64,000 bases of DNA from Frateuria aurantia DSM 6220. Lineage in GTDB: Bacteria > Pseudomonadota > Gammaproteobacteria > Xanthomonadales > Rhodanobacteraceae. Under the pieces are notes generated by a model that saw only the letters and a list, made by a program, of their open reading frames with translations, was not told the DNA's origin and made no database searches. The DNA lies in the NCBI RefSeq assembly GCF_000242255.2, contig NC_017033.1:2429110-2493109 (forward strand), written 5' to 3'. The position numbers and the translations under genes are program-made. Of this stretch, positions 17,644-26,698 are shown piece after piece; the stretch's first letter is position 1, and each line of letters begins with the position of its first letter.

Positions 17644-20141
17644 TACGGCCGGGTGCACTGGCCTGGCTGGCGCTGCGGCAGATTCGTCGCGAATGGCGGC
17701 TGCCCGAACTGCGGACTCTGGCAGCCTCCTTGTGGCTGGCCGTTCTGGCTCTGGGACTGGTGGCCAGCCTCAGCCAGGGCGTCAGCCGCAGCCTGGGTGC
17801 CGGTGCCGCGCGTCTGATCGGCGGTGATGCCGGCCTGTCCGCGGCCGTGGATCCGCCGGCCAGCTGGGAAGCACAGGCCGCTCGGCTAGGCCTGCGCAGC
17901 AGTCGCAGTGCCAGCTTCCCGACCATGGCCTTTGCCGGCGACAGCAACGTGCTGGTCGACGTGAATGCCGTCGATCCGGCCTACCCCTTGCGCGGCAGCC
18001 TGCAGCTGGCCGGAAACTCGGCCCAGACGCTGGCATCCACCGCGCCGGCGCCGGCCCCGGGCACGGTCTATCTCGACCATCGCGCGCTGCATGCGCTGGC
18101 AGCCCGGGTCGGCCAGACCGTGCAAGTGGGCGGCCAAAGCCTGCGCGTGGCGGGCGAACTGGAGCGCGAACCGGACGGTGGCAGCCTGTTCGCCATGGCA
18201 CCGCAGGCCGTGATGGCTTTGGCGGATGCACGCGCCGAGGGGCTGCTGGGACCCGGCAGTCGTGCCAGTCACCGGCTGCTGATCGCCGGACCGGCGCGCG
18301 CGGTACAGCACTGGCTGGACTGGGCCCATGCCCAGCCCCGTCCGATGGATGGCCGCTGGATCGGGCCTCGACAGGCACAGGAGCGCATTCGCGCCGCGTT
18401 CGACCGCGCCGGACTGTTCCTGCAGCTGACCGCCTTGCTGGCCGCCCTGCTGTGCGGCATCGCCATTGCTTTGTCGGCCCAGCGCTATGCCAGCCGCAAG
18501 CGCGCCGAAGTGGCCGTGCTGCGTGCCATCGGCATTCCCCGCGGACAACTGGCTCTGCTGCTGGGCATGGCGATGGCCTGGCTGGCCCTGCCGGTGGCCG
18601 CCATCGGTACGGCCATGGCCTGGGGCCTGTCGCAAGGAATCTGGCATTGGCTGGCCAGCCGACTGGGGCAGCCCGCGGAATGGCTGCCGCCTGGTCCCTG
18701 CCTGGCTTCCGCCGCGATGGCGCTGGCGGTACTGGCCGGTTTTACCTGGCCTCCGCTGGCGCGCCTGGGCCGAATTCCGCCCGCCGCCGTTTTTCGCGAC
18801 AGTTATCGCTATCAGGGTGGTCTGGCCGAACTGGCCTATCTGCTGCCGGTGCTTGTGGCACTGGGGCTGATCTGGCTGCAGACCCGCAGTCTGGCACTGG
18901 CCTTTCAGCTGGGCCTGAGCCTCGGTGTCGTCGCCGCCGCGACCTTGCTGATCACGACGCTGCTGCTGAGCGCGATCCGCCGCCTGCCGACCGGCCGCTG
19001 GGTCACGCTGCGGCTGGGCCTGCAGCAGCTGGCACGGCGGCGGGGGCTCAGTCTGATCCAGGCCACGGCGCTGAGCACCGGCCTGACCGCCCTGCTGTTG
19101 CTGGGTCTGGTTGCGCCCGCCCTGCTGGACAATTGGCGGGCCGAATTGCCGGCGGACACCCCGAACTGGTTTGTGCTGAACCTGCAGGACGATCAGCGCC
19201 AGGAATTCAGCCGCCACCTGGCTGAACTCGGCGCCAGCCGCCTGAGCATCATGCCGCTGGCCGTGGGCAAGCTGATCGCCATCAATGGCCGCCCCGTGGA
19301 GCAGATCGCCTTTGGCGATGCCCATGCGCAGGAGCGTGCCTCGCAGCAGCTGCGACTGTCCTGGAGCGCGCAACTGCCGCCGGCCAATCGGCTGGTCGCC
19401 GGACAGTGGCCGCCCTTGCAGCCGGCCACGCCTGAGGTATCGGTGGACCAGACCTGGCAGCAGTGGTTCGGCCTGAAACTGGGGGACCGCTTGCGCCTGC
19501 AAATCGGCGAAGCCAGCGTGGAGGCCAGGGTCAGCAGCTTTCGGCAGGTGGACTGGCGCTCGTTCCGGGTCAATTTCTTTCTGATGCTGGACCAGGCCCA
19601 TGCGACCCGGCTGCCGCATACCTGGATCGCCAGTTTCCATCTGCCGGCTCGCCAAGCCGACCGGCTCGGCAGCTTGTTGCAGCAGCAATCCAATCTGAGC
19701 CTGATTGATATCAACAGCCTGCTGGATCAGGTCCGCCAGCTGGTCGGCCAGGTCGCGCTGGCGGTGCGTGCCATCCTGCTGCTGAGCCTGCTGGCCGGCG
19801 CGCTGGTGCTGGCTTCGGCACTGGCGGCCAGCCATCAGGAGCGCCAGCACGAGGCCGCCCTGCTGCGAACCCTGGGCGCCCCCTCCCGGCAGTTGCGCGG
19901 TGCCGCCGCCTGTGAATTCGCGGTGCTGGGCCTGATCTGCGCCACCACCTCGGCGATCGCCTGCGTGCTGGCCGGACAATGGCTGGGGCGACGGCTGTTC
20001 CGGATCGAACATGTGCAACTGCCTTGGCTGGCGGTGATCGGCACCAGCCTGCTGGCGGTGGCAGTCGTGACCCTGCTGGGTCTGACCGGTACCCGCAAAG
20101 TGATACGGACCCCGCCGATGCAGTTGCTGCGGCACTACTGA
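17640..20141 (+). CDS. ybbP: FtsX-like ABC permease (YbbP family)
   Basis: An 833-residue inner-membrane permease partnered with the ABC ATPase, starting at a GTG that overlaps the ybbA stop. It shows the double-FtsX layout of YbbP: one N-terminal membrane helix (about 20-42), a periplasmic domain of about 200 residues, three or four helices (about 255-375), further helices near 400-435 and 480-505, a second periplasmic domain (about 510-690), and three C-terminal helices with the typical L-R-T-L-G-A segment. The membrane parts are strongly Leu/Ala rich. The gene has very high GC. It is the last gene of the pair, followed about 100 bases later by the YegD-like gene with its own ribosome site. 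Confidence 0.92.
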   Translation: MIRPGALAWLALRQIRREWRLPELRTLAASLWLAVLALGLVASLSQGVSRSLGAGAARLIGGDAGLSAAVDPPASWEAQAARLGLRSSRSASFPTMAFAGDSNVLVDVNAVDPAYPLRGSLQLAGNSAQTLASTAPAPAPGTVYLDHRALHALAARVGQTVQVGGQSLRVAGELEREPDGGSLFAMAPQAVMALADARAEGLLGPGSRASHRLLIAGPARAVQHWLDWAHAQPRPMDGRWIGPRQAQERIRAAFDRAGLFLQLTALLAALLCGIAIALSAQRYASRKRAEVAVLRAIGIPRGQLALLLGMAMAWLALPVAAIGTAMAWGLSQGIWHWLASRLGQPAEWLPPGPCLASAAMALAVLAGFTWPPLARLGRIPPAAVFRDSYRYQGGLAELAYLLPVLVALGLIWLQTRSLALAFQLGLSLGVVAAATLLITTLLLSAIRRLPTGRWVTLRLGLQQLARRRGLSLIQATALSTGLTALLLLGLVAPALLDNWRAELPADTPNWFVLNLQDDQRQEFSRHLAELGASRLSIMPLAVGKLIAINGRPVEQIAFGDAHAQERASQQLRLSWSAQLPPANRLVAGQWPPLQPATPEVSVDQTWQQWFGLKLGDRLRLQIGEASVEARVSSFRQVDWRSFRVNFFLMLDQAHATRLPHTWIASFHLPARQADRLGSLLQQQSNLSLIDINSLLDQVRQLVGQVALAVRAILLLSLLAGALVLASALAASHQERQHEAALLRTLGAPSRQLRGAAACEFAVLGLICATTSAIACVLAGQWLGRRLFRIEHVQLPWLAVIGTSLLAVAVVTLLGLTGTRKVIRTPPMQLLRHY

Positions 20142-20242
20142 GCCATTCCCCGGATCCACCGCCAGCCCTACCCGTCCCAGGCTTGGCAACTGGCGGCGGG
20201 CTCGGCGATACTGTTCTGTTGGCCTGCAGATCAAGGACTTTC

Positions 20243-21565
20243 ATGCATCTGGGAATCGACTTCGGCACCAGCTATTCCGCCGCCGCCGCCATTCGCGAGG
20301 GACAGTTGCACAGCATCCGCTTCGGCGAGGCGCAGCAATTCCGCACCGCGGCGTTCTTTCCGGAAAACGTGCCGGACCCGAATGACTTCGTGCTGACCCC
20401 GGCACTGGAAGCTCAACTGGAGAGTCTGCTGCGCTCGGGCATGCGGCGCCAGGACGGACTGCGCATCGTGCGCCGGCAATGGATGGAAGAACAGTCGCGT
20501 CAGGGTGAAGCCGTCTCGGTCGGCAGCCTCAAGCATGCCCTGTTCGGCGATGCGGCCATCGAGGCCTACCTGCTGGAAGGTACCGGCCATCTGATCGAAT
20601 CGCCGAAGTCGATGCTGGGCTACCGGCTGGATCCGCGGGTGCGCCAGACCATCGTCAGCATTGCCACCCACATTCTGGAACATATACGCCTGACCGCCAG
20701 CCGCCAGCTGGACACCGCGATCCGCAGCGCGGTGATCGGCCGGCCGGTGGAATTCCGCAGCTCGATGGGTGCAGACGGTGGTGAACAGGCGCTGGGCATT
20801 CTGCGCGAAGCGGCTACCCAGGCGGGCTTCGACAGCATCCGGTTCGTCGAGGAACCGGCCGCGGCAGCCATGCATTACCACCAGAGTCTGGACACTCGCC
20901 AGCGGGCCCTGATCGTGGATATCGGAGGCGGCACCACCGATGTGGCCTATGCCGAACTGGGCGGCGACGAGCCGGCCCGTATCCTGCGCAGCTGGGGCCT
21001 GGCCCGCGGCGGCACCGATCTGGACAGCGGCATCAGCCTGCGCCGGTTCATGCCCTTGATGGGGTCCGAAGTTCAGGCCATCCCGGCCCACCATTATGTC
21101 GCCGCCGCCAGCGTCCACAATCTGCCCAAGCAGCGCGAGTTCCGCCAACAGGATTACCGGCGCGTCGAGGCCCCCTACGGCCCGCGCCTGCGGGCCTTGC
21201 AGGAACTGGGCGCCACCACCCGCCTCAACCGCCGTGCCGAGGAGACCAAGATCGGGCTCAGTTCGGAGACCGAGCATGGCGTCCATCTCGGCTTTCTGGA
21301 ACCTGGCCTGGATGCGCGCGTCGACACGACCGAATTTGCCGCCTCGGCGGAAGACTTTCTGGGCCGCATGCGGCGACTGCTTGAGCAGGTCAGCCAGGAA
21401 TGGCCGGCCCCGCCGGCCAGCATCTTCCTGACCGGCGGCAGCTCGCGTTCACCCCTGCTGCAGCAACTGGTGGCCGGGCAGTTCCCCGGCATTCCGCTGG
21501 TCAAGGGCGACCCCTCGCTGGGCGTGGTCAGCGGCCTGGCGGCAGCCCCCGTGATCGCGGACTGA
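20243..21565 (+). CDS. yegD: Hsp70-like chaperone (YegD family)
   Basis: A 440-residue actin-fold ATPase of the Hsp70 superfamily, close to E. coli YegD. Phosphate 1 is G-I-D-F-G-T-S-Y-S at residues 4-12, phosphate 2 is V-D-I-G-G-G-T-T-D near 230, and the adenosine motif is L-T-G-G-S-S-R-S-P near 400. It ends soon after the nucleotide-binding domain and lacks the peptide-binding domain of DnaK, as usual for YegD. The ATG at 20243 follows AAGGA by five bases. Three bases separate its stop from the next gene, so the two are probably co-transcribed. Its cellular role is unknown. Confidence 0.93.
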   Translation: MHLGIDFGTSYSAAAAIREGQLHSIRFGEAQQFRTAAFFPENVPDPNDFVLTPALEAQLESLLRSGMRRQDGLRIVRRQWMEEQSRQGEAVSVGSLKHALFGDAAIEAYLLEGTGHLIESPKSMLGYRLDPRVRQTIVSIATHILEHIRLTASRQLDTAIRSAVIGRPVEFRSSMGADGGEQALGILREAATQAGFDSIRFVEEPAAAAMHYHQSLDTRQRALIVDIGGGTTDVAYAELGGDEPARILRSWGLARGGTDLDSGISLRRFMPLMGSEVQAIPAHHYVAAASVHNLPKQREFRQQDYRRVEAPYGPRLRALQELGATTRLNRRAEETKIGLSSETEHGVHLGFLEPGLDARVDTTEFAASAEDFLGRMRRLLEQVSQEWPAPPASIFLTGGSSRSPLLQQLVAGQFPGIPLVKGDPSLGVVSGLAAAPVIAD

Positions 21566-21568
21566 GCC

Positions 21569-22696
21569 TTGCTCACCCTGCAGCCGTGTCAGGACTTTCT
21601 GCGGCGTGAAAGCCTGCTGGTGGGCTTCGCCCTGCTGGCCGCGATACTGCAAGGCACAGACCCCGTTTCATGGGCACAGCTGGTTGCCTGGTCACGACCG
21701 CCGACCCTGGTCGGACTGCTGGGCCTGATGCTGGCGATCCAGGGCATTCGCGACAGCGGCCTGATTCCAGCCCTGGCCCACCGCCTGATCCGCGGCATTC
21801 CTTCACGGCGCGGCCTGGGCATGGCGCTGGTGCTGAGCAGTGCTTTGGCTTCCATGCTGCTGACCAACGATGTCAGCCTGTTCCTGCTGATCCCCCTCAG
21901 TCTGGTACTGGCCGGACCGACCGGCCTGCCAGTCTGGCGACTGGTCAGCCTGGAAGCGCTGGCCGTCAATGCGGGCTCCGCCCTGAGCCCGGTCGGCAAT
22001 CCGCAGAACCTGCTGCTGTTGCAGCAGTCAGGCCTGAGTCTGGGCCGTTTCAGCCTGGGACTGCTGCCCTCGGGACTGGCGATGCTGACCCTGGTCATGG
22101 TCTTCAGTGGCTGCTGGCTGCCGGGCGGCCGGGTCCCGCCGATGCCGGCAGACATCGCACCTCAGGCAGTCCATCGCCCCATGGCCGGAAGCTCGCTGCT
22201 GGCCCTCGCCGGGATGGTGCTGAGCCTGGCCAGCGGCCATCCCGGCTGGGGTTGCGGGCTGATCCTGCTGGCGACACTGCTGCTGGCTCCGCGTCTGGCG
22301 ATCCGGATCGACTGGCTGCTGCTGGCCAGCTTTCTCGCAATTTTTGTTGCCCTGGGTCATGCCGCGGCCCTGCCCCCGGTACATGCCCTGCTGGCCCGAC
22401 TGGATCTGCAGCAACCGCTGACCCTGTACCTCAGCGGCATTGTCGCCTCCCAGCTGATCAGCAATGTGCCTGCCGCCGTGCTGTTGCTGAGCCGCCATCC
22501 TGACCCGACCGCACTGGCAGTGGCGGTCAATGTCGGTGGCTTCGGGTTCGGCATCGGCTCGATGGCCAATCTGATCGCCTGGCGGATCGCCGGGGTCAAG
22601 GGCGGTCTGGGCCGCTTCCACAAGGTCTCGATTCCCTTTCTGCTGGTCACCGCCCCCATCGTCTATGGCCTGCAGCAGGTGTGGCACCCGCACTAG
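21569..22696 (+). CDS. Ion transporter superfamily permease (ArsB/CitMHS/SLC13-like)
   Basis: A 375-residue inner-membrane transporter with ten or more hydrophobic segments. Two repeated motifs suit the ion transporter superfamily that holds ArsB, CitM and anion permeases: L-L-T-N-D-V-S-L-F-L near residue 98 and N-A-G-S-A-L-S-P-V-G-N-P-Q-N near 135, with a second-half counterpart S-Q-L-I-S-N-V-P-A-A-V near 292. The TTG at 21569 is the likely start, because the first internal ATG would remove the first helices; translation may be coupled to yegD, which ends three bases before. The carried ion could be arsenite, an organic anion or sodium; the sequence does not decide. Confidence 0.8.
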   Translation: MLTLQPCQDFLRRESLLVGFALLAAILQGTDPVSWAQLVAWSRPPTLVGLLGLMLAIQGIRDSGLIPALAHRLIRGIPSRRGLGMALVLSSALASMLLTNDVSLFLLIPLSLVLAGPTGLPVWRLVSLEALAVNAGSALSPVGNPQNLLLLQQSGLSLGRFSLGLLPSGLAMLTLVMVFSGCWLPGGRVPPMPADIAPQAVHRPMAGSSLLALAGMVLSLASGHPGWGCGLILLATLLLAPRLAIRIDWLLLASFLAIFVALGHAAALPPVHALLARLDLQQPLTLYLSGIVASQLISNVPAAVLLLSRHPDPTALAVAVNVGGFGFGIGSMANLIAWRIAGVKGGLGRFHKVSIPFLLVTAPIVYGLQQVWHPH

Positions 22697-22726
22697 ACGG
22701 CCACGGCTCGATACCCGCCCGATGCC

Positions 22727-23680
22727 TCAGCGACTCGGCGGCACCGACACCTTGCCGCCGATGTCATGATGCCTGACCTCGCCAGAACCGACCGCGCGCA
22801 CCACCAGATCGCCAGTGATCCGGTCGGCCGTCACATCGCCCGAGCCGATGCTGCCCACCTGAACATGGCCCTTCACGTCCTGGACATCGAGATCGCCGGA
22901 ACCGATGCTCCCGACCTGTACCGCCCCACCCAGTCCGCGTAGACGGACATCACCTGACCCCACCTGACCGAGACTGAATCCCCCCGCCGCATCGGACACG
23001 ACAAGGCTGCCGGAGCCGGCACTGCGCACATCGACCGCACCATGGATCGCCGTGGCCGTGAGATCGCCGGAACCCAGCTGACTGATATGCAAGGCCGCCA
23101 CGTCACGGATCTGCAGGTTGCCGGAGCCGGCCGCGGCCGTGACCGGACCGTGGATGCCCCGGACCGAGGCATCGCCCGAGCCGGTGCTCAGGTCCAGCGG
23201 ACCACCGAGATCGCTGATCGCCAGATCGCCCGAACCGCTGGTGATCTGCAACGCGCCCAGATGGCTGATCCGCACGTCACCGGATCCCGTATCTACCTTA
23301 AGCGCCACGCCGGCCGGCAGCGACAGCTGCAAGGTCTGATAGGCATAGTGGCGGCTGAAAAAGGACATGGACACATGAGGGCCGGACTTGCCGACCTGCA
23401 GCACCAACGTGCTGCCTTCACGATGCGGCGTTATCTTGAGACGGGCCAGACCATCTGCATCACTGGCACAGGCTTCGCCCTGCAGCTGCAGGCCGCTGCC
23501 CCCTTGATGACCGGTGAGATCGAGGTCGGTTTCCAGCTGGCGCAGCTCGACGACACGAATCCCGTCCAAATCCTGCTGCAGGGCAACCGGCGCATTGACG
23601 GCACAGGATCGGGAGGAGGCGAATGCCACCGGCAAGGCCAGTCCCAGCAGCGTGGCGGTGGCGAACAGCATGGTGCGCAT
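22727..23680 (-). CDS. Secreted GSGD-repeat beta-solenoid protein (DUF4097/DUF2807-like)
   Basis: A 317-residue exported protein of unknown function. The start at 23680 has an AGGGG ribosome site and gives a signal peptide (L-L-G-L-A-L-P-V-A-F-A). After a globular part of about 125 residues come ten tandem repeats, each beginning G-S-G followed by D, N, S or E, with a period that drifts from 17 to 19 residues, as in the putative adhesin or bactofilin-like solenoids of DUF4097/DUF2807. Two cysteines near residues 25 and 70 could form a disulfide. It is divergent from a small secreted-protein gene, so the 148 bases between them should hold both promoters. Role in the periplasm or on the surface is inference. 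Confidence 0.8.
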   Translation of the reverse strand: MRTMLFATATLLGLALPVAFASSRSCAVNAPVALQQDLDGIRVVELRQLETDLDLTGHQGGSGLQLQGEACASDADGLARLKITPHREGSTLVLQVGKSGPHVSMSFFSRHYAYQTLQLSLPAGVALKVDTGSGDVRISHLGALQITSGSGDLAISDLGGPLDLSTGSGDASVRGIHGPVTAAAGSGNLQIRDVAALHISQLGSGDLTATAIHGAVDVRSAGSGSLVVSDAAGGFSLGQVGSGDVRLRGLGGAVQVGSIGSGDLDVQDVKGHVQVGSIGSGDVTADRITGDLVVRAVGSGEVRHHDIGGKVSVPPSR

Positions 23681-23828
23681 GGTTTTACCCCTGTGGCTGA
23701 TTGAATGAATATGAACCTGAGATGCCGCCGGCAGGCAAACGGTTGCAATCGAGGTCAACCAGCCCATCTATCGCACGTTTTCGCTATACGACACACCGTT
23801 GCCCGCGACCGAAGGAGAACAGGTTCCC

Positions 23829-24314
23829 ATGATCCGCCCCCGACTGACACTTGCACTCTGCACGCTGGCGCTCGCCGTGGCCAGCACCGCCAGCCTGGCC
23901 CAAAATACAGCCGGGCCTGTCACAGCTCCCGCGCCGCGACCCGGCGTGCCGCACTTCGATCATCCCGGCTTCGGACCGCCCGGGTTCGAGCGCCAAGGCT
24001 TCGGCCCTGAATGGGGGGTGCTGCAGACGCTGAACGAACTGCAGAGGCTGTATGTCGAATCAGGGCGTGCCGGCGAGCTGCCCGCACTTTACAACGAAGT
24101 GCTGGGCAAGACCCGCAACCCCAGGCTACGGCAGGCGCTGTACCAGCGTCTGGCCCAGGCCCAGCTCCGCCCCACCCACGTCGATGCGGCTATCGCCACC
24201 TTGCGCAAAAGCCTGAATGAAAGCCTGGCCGATGAGGCCCGCATGGCGGCCGAGCACCGTCATCCCGGACCGCAGGGCCCGGCACTGCAGGCTCCGCCTC
24301 CGCCTCACCCCTGA
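23829..24314 (+). CDS. Small secreted protein, unrecognised family
   Basis: A 161-residue exported protein. The ATG at 23829 begins a clear signal peptide (L-A-L-C-T-L-A-L-A-V-A-S-T-A-S-L-A); an upstream ATG at 23799 would add a hydrophilic leader. The mature part starts with a Pro/Gly/Phe-rich stretch (repeats of F-G-P and G-F), then a helical region of about 90 residues rich in Leu, Arg and Gln that recalls short periplasmic metal-resistance or chaperone-like proteins, and ends in Pro-rich sequence. No family was identified with confidence. It diverges from the GSGD-repeat protein gene and converges with mazG, whose stop lies eight bases away. Confidence 0.65.
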   Translation: MIRPRLTLALCTLALAVASTASLAQNTAGPVTAPAPRPGVPHFDHPGFGPPGFERQGFGPEWGVLQTLNELQRLYVESGRAGELPALYNEVLGKTRNPRLRQALYQRLAQAQLRPTHVDAAIATLRKSLNESLADEARMAAEHRHPGPQGPALQAPPPPHP

Positions 24315-24322
24315 GTTACAGA

Positions 24323-25150
24323 TCAATCGTCTGTCGGCACCACGCCGGCAGACGAGGCCTGCGGCACCGACTGTTTGGCCTGCAGCCACAATGCCTGCAA
24401 CTGCTCGCGCTCCAGTCCGGCAAGGCCTTCGGGCCGGTCGGCGCTGGCCTCCATCTGCCGGAAACGGGCCTCGAATTTTCGATTGGCTCCGCGCATGGCC
24501 CGGGCCAGATCAATGCCGCCATGACGGGCCAGACTGATCACCGCGAACAGCACATCGCCCAGCTCGTCCTCCAGCCGTGCGGAGGATGAGCCCTCGTCCA
24601 GCTCGGCGCGCACCTCGGCCACCTCTTCTTCCAGCTTGGCCATGGCCTGCTGCGGACTCTGCCAGTCGAAACCGACCCGCGCCGCTTTTTTCTGCAGCTT
24701 CTGTGCCCGCATCCAGCCAGGCATGCCATGGGATACCCCGGCCAGAGCGCTGCGATCAGCATGACTTCGACCCGGCTCCTGCGCTTTCAACGCCTCCCAG
24801 TCCGGCAAGGTCCGGCCATGACGCTCGGCATCAAAGACATGCGGATGACGCCGGACCATCTTGTCCGTGCTGGCACGACAGACATCCTCGAAACCGAAGT
24901 GCCCCGCCTCGCTGGCCAGCTGTGATTGCAGCACGACCTGGAACAGCAGATCACCGAGCTCGTCACGCAGCCCGGCCCAATCCTGACGATCGATGGCATC
25001 GACCACTTCATGGGCTTCTTCCAGGGTATAAGGCGCCAGACTGCCCAGCGTCTGGGCAAGATCCCAGGGGCAGCCGTGCCGTGGATCGCGCAATCGCCGC
25101 ACGACCTGAAGCAGGGCATCGATATCAACGGGAGCCATCGGAGCGGTCAT
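24323..25150 (-). CDS. mazG: Nucleoside triphosphate pyrophosphohydrolase MazG
   Basis: A 275-residue house-cleaning enzyme that hydrolyses NTPs to NMP and pyrophosphate. It contains two MazG domains: the first (about 15-120) with C-P-W-D, E-E-A-H-E and D-E-L-G-D-L-L-F-Q, the second (about 165-245) with E-E-V-A-E-V and D-E-L-G-D-V-L-F-A. These acidic E-E-x-x-E and D-E-L-G-D motifs bind Mg2+. The start at 25150 gives M-T-A-P-M; the ATG at 25138 is an alternative. It lies 86 bases downstream of cysQ on the same strand and is probably the last gene of a nudE-cysQ-mazG group of nucleotide-sanitising enzymes. Confidence 0.96.
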   Translation of the reverse strand: MTAPMAPVDIDALLQVVRRLRDPRHGCPWDLAQTLGSLAPYTLEEAHEVVDAIDRQDWAGLRDELGDLLFQVVLQSQLASEAGHFGFEDVCRASTDKMVRRHPHVFDAERHGRTLPDWEALKAQEPGRSHADRSALAGVSHGMPGWMRAQKLQKKAARVGFDWQSPQQAMAKLEEEVAEVRAELDEGSSSARLEDELGDVLFAVISLARHGGIDLARAMRGANRKFEARFRQMEASADRPEGLAGLEREQLQALWLQAKQSVPQASSAGVVPTDD

Positions 25151-25236
25151 GGGTGTTTCCAGAAGCTGTTGGCGACCGAAGGCCGGATGCATCCGCCCCT
25201 CGGCCATGGTCGAGAGAGACGGGCAACGCGGGTGAG

Positions 25237-26076
25237 TCAGGCCTCGGCGCCGCGGATACGACGCAGGTTGCGCAGCCGGGCATCCCAGTCGACACCCCCA
25301 TCGCCCACCGCGATGAATTCGGGATTGATCAGCGAGAGACCACGGTTGTAGCGCAGACGCTGCCCGGAAAGATCCAGCACCGCGCCACCGGCCTCTTCCA
25401 GTACGCATTGCGCGGCCGCCGTATCCCACTCCGAAGTGGCGCCCAGCCGCAGATAGATATCCGCCTGGCCATCCGCGATCAGGCAGAACTTCAGAGACGA
25501 GCCCATCGCCATGCTGGCATAACCGGCGCCGGCCACCTGCTCGAGTTCCGCCGGCTGCGCCCGCTCATAGGAGCGGCTGCCGGTCACTGTCGCAGGACGG
25601 GCCAAGGGGCGGCTGCGCAGAGGCATCCAGGAACCTTCCGGCCCCGACTGTGTCCAGGCGCCGAACCCACGCCCGGCCAGATACAAGGCTCCGGTCACCG
25701 GCGCCAGCACCACCCCCAGCAGCGGCTGGTGGTTCTCGATCAGGGCGATATTGACGGTGAACTCGCCATTGCGCTTGACGAACTCGCGCGTGCCGTCCAG
25801 CGGATCGACCAGCCAATAGCTGGACCAGTGCCGACGCTGCTCCCAGTCGGCATTGACTGCCTCTTCGGAGACTACCGGCAGGGCCGGCGCGATGGCCTGC
25901 AGGCCGGCCACGATCACGGTCTGGGCGGCCAGATCGGCCGCCGTCACCGGCGAATGATCGGCCTTTTCGTGAACCTCGAAAGGCCGGGCGTAGACCTCGA
26001 GTATCGCCGCCCCGGCCTGGCGGGCCAGCGCCGCCAGCAGCCGCAACCGGGGTTCGGCCGTCATCCAGTCGCTCAT
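25237..26076 (-). CDS. cysQ: 3'(2'),5'-bisphosphate nucleotidase CysQ
   Basis: A 279-residue Mg-dependent phosphatase of the inositol monophosphatase superfamily. CysQ hydrolyses 3'-phosphoadenosine 5'-phosphate left from sulfate assimilation. The metal-site motifs are V-S-E-E-A near residue 70, L-V-D-P-L-D-G-T-R-E-F near 90 and S-E-W-D-T-A-A-A near 215; the T-R-E-F variant is characteristic of CysQ. Its start overlaps the nudE stop by four bases (ATGA), so the two are translationally coupled. Its substrate and the substrates of the flanking NudE and MazG are all nucleotides, which suits a shared clean-up operon. Confidence 0.95.
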   Translation of the reverse strand: MSDWMTAEPRLRLLAALARQAGAAILEVYARPFEVHEKADHSPVTAADLAAQTVIVAGLQAIAPALPVVSEEAVNADWEQRRHWSSYWLVDPLDGTREFVKRNGEFTVNIALIENHQPLLGVVLAPVTGALYLAGRGFGAWTQSGPEGSWMPLRSRPLARPATVTGSRSYERAQPAELEQVAGAGYASMAMGSSLKFCLIADGQADIYLRLGATSEWDTAAAQCVLEEAGGAVLDLSGQRLRYNRGLSLINPEFIAVGDGGVDWDARLRNLRRIRGAEA

Positions 26077-26639
26077 GATCGCTCCGGCCTGTAACGGCCT
26101 GCCAGATATTCGCGGGCAATAAACAGCGCGGCAATGCTGCGCCCTTCGGTGACATCGTCGCGGGCGATCAGCTCGTGCAGATCGGCCAGCTTCCAGGGCA
26201 CCATTTCAAGCTCCTCCGGCTCATCACCCTCCAGCTGCTCGGGGTATAGGTCCTGAGCCAGCACCACATGGGCCTTGTAGGTCATATAGGCCGGCGACAG
26301 CGAGAGCTCATGCAGCACGGTCAGGCGGCGCGCGCCGAAACCCAGTTCCTCCTTCAGCTCGCGGTCGGCACCTTCGGCCGGGGTCTCCCCCGGCTCCAGC
26401 CGGCCCTTGGGAAGCCCCAGCAGATAGCGCTCTACCCCGACCGCATATTCCCGGGCGAGTATGACCGTCTCCGCATCGCGCATCGGCACGATGATGACCG
26501 CACCGTGGCCGCTGGCGCGCAGACGGTGGTAGACACGCCGCTCGCCGTTGGAGAACTCCAGATCCACCAGTTCGGTATCGGAGCGGGCATCAACGACTTC
26601 CAGAGGCCTGGTCGAATGAATGATCGGTAAGCTGGGCAT
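26073..26639 (-). CDS. nudE: Nudix ADP-compound hydrolase NudE
   Basis: A 188-residue Nudix hydrolase. The Nudix box runs from about residue 78 to 100 with G-R-L-E-P-G-E-T-P near its start and R-E-L-K-E-E-L-G at its end, giving the G-x5-E-x7-R-E-x2-E-E-x-G pattern. The preceding L-G-L-P-K-G and following A-Y-M-T segments fit NudE, which cleaves ADP-ribose, NADH and Ap3A. The start at 26639 is chosen over 26669, which would add ten residues of unrelated sequence. It is the first gene of the nudE-cysQ-mazG run. The hisN-like gene upstream ends 59 bases before it and may belong to the same transcript. Confidence 0.94.
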   Translation of the reverse strand: MPSLPIIHSTRPLEVVDARSDTELVDLEFSNGERRVYHRLRASGHGAVIIVPMRDAETVILAREYAVGVERYLLGLPKGRLEPGETPAEGADRELKEELGFGARRLTVLHELSLSPAYMTYKAHVVLAQDLYPEQLEGDEPEELEMVPWKLADLHELIARDDVTEGRSIAALFIAREYLAGRYRPERS

Positions 26640-26698
26640 GGATCGATTGTATCCGGTAATCTCCGTCAATGGCGGCCCGGGACAACGGCCGGCACGAC

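Noticed and set aside
17886-20234. A 782-codon open frame antisense to the ybbP-type permease
   Set aside because: Composition is dominated by Gln, Arg, Gly and His with no domains; the permease on the plus strand explains the coding signal and overlaps its ATPase partner.
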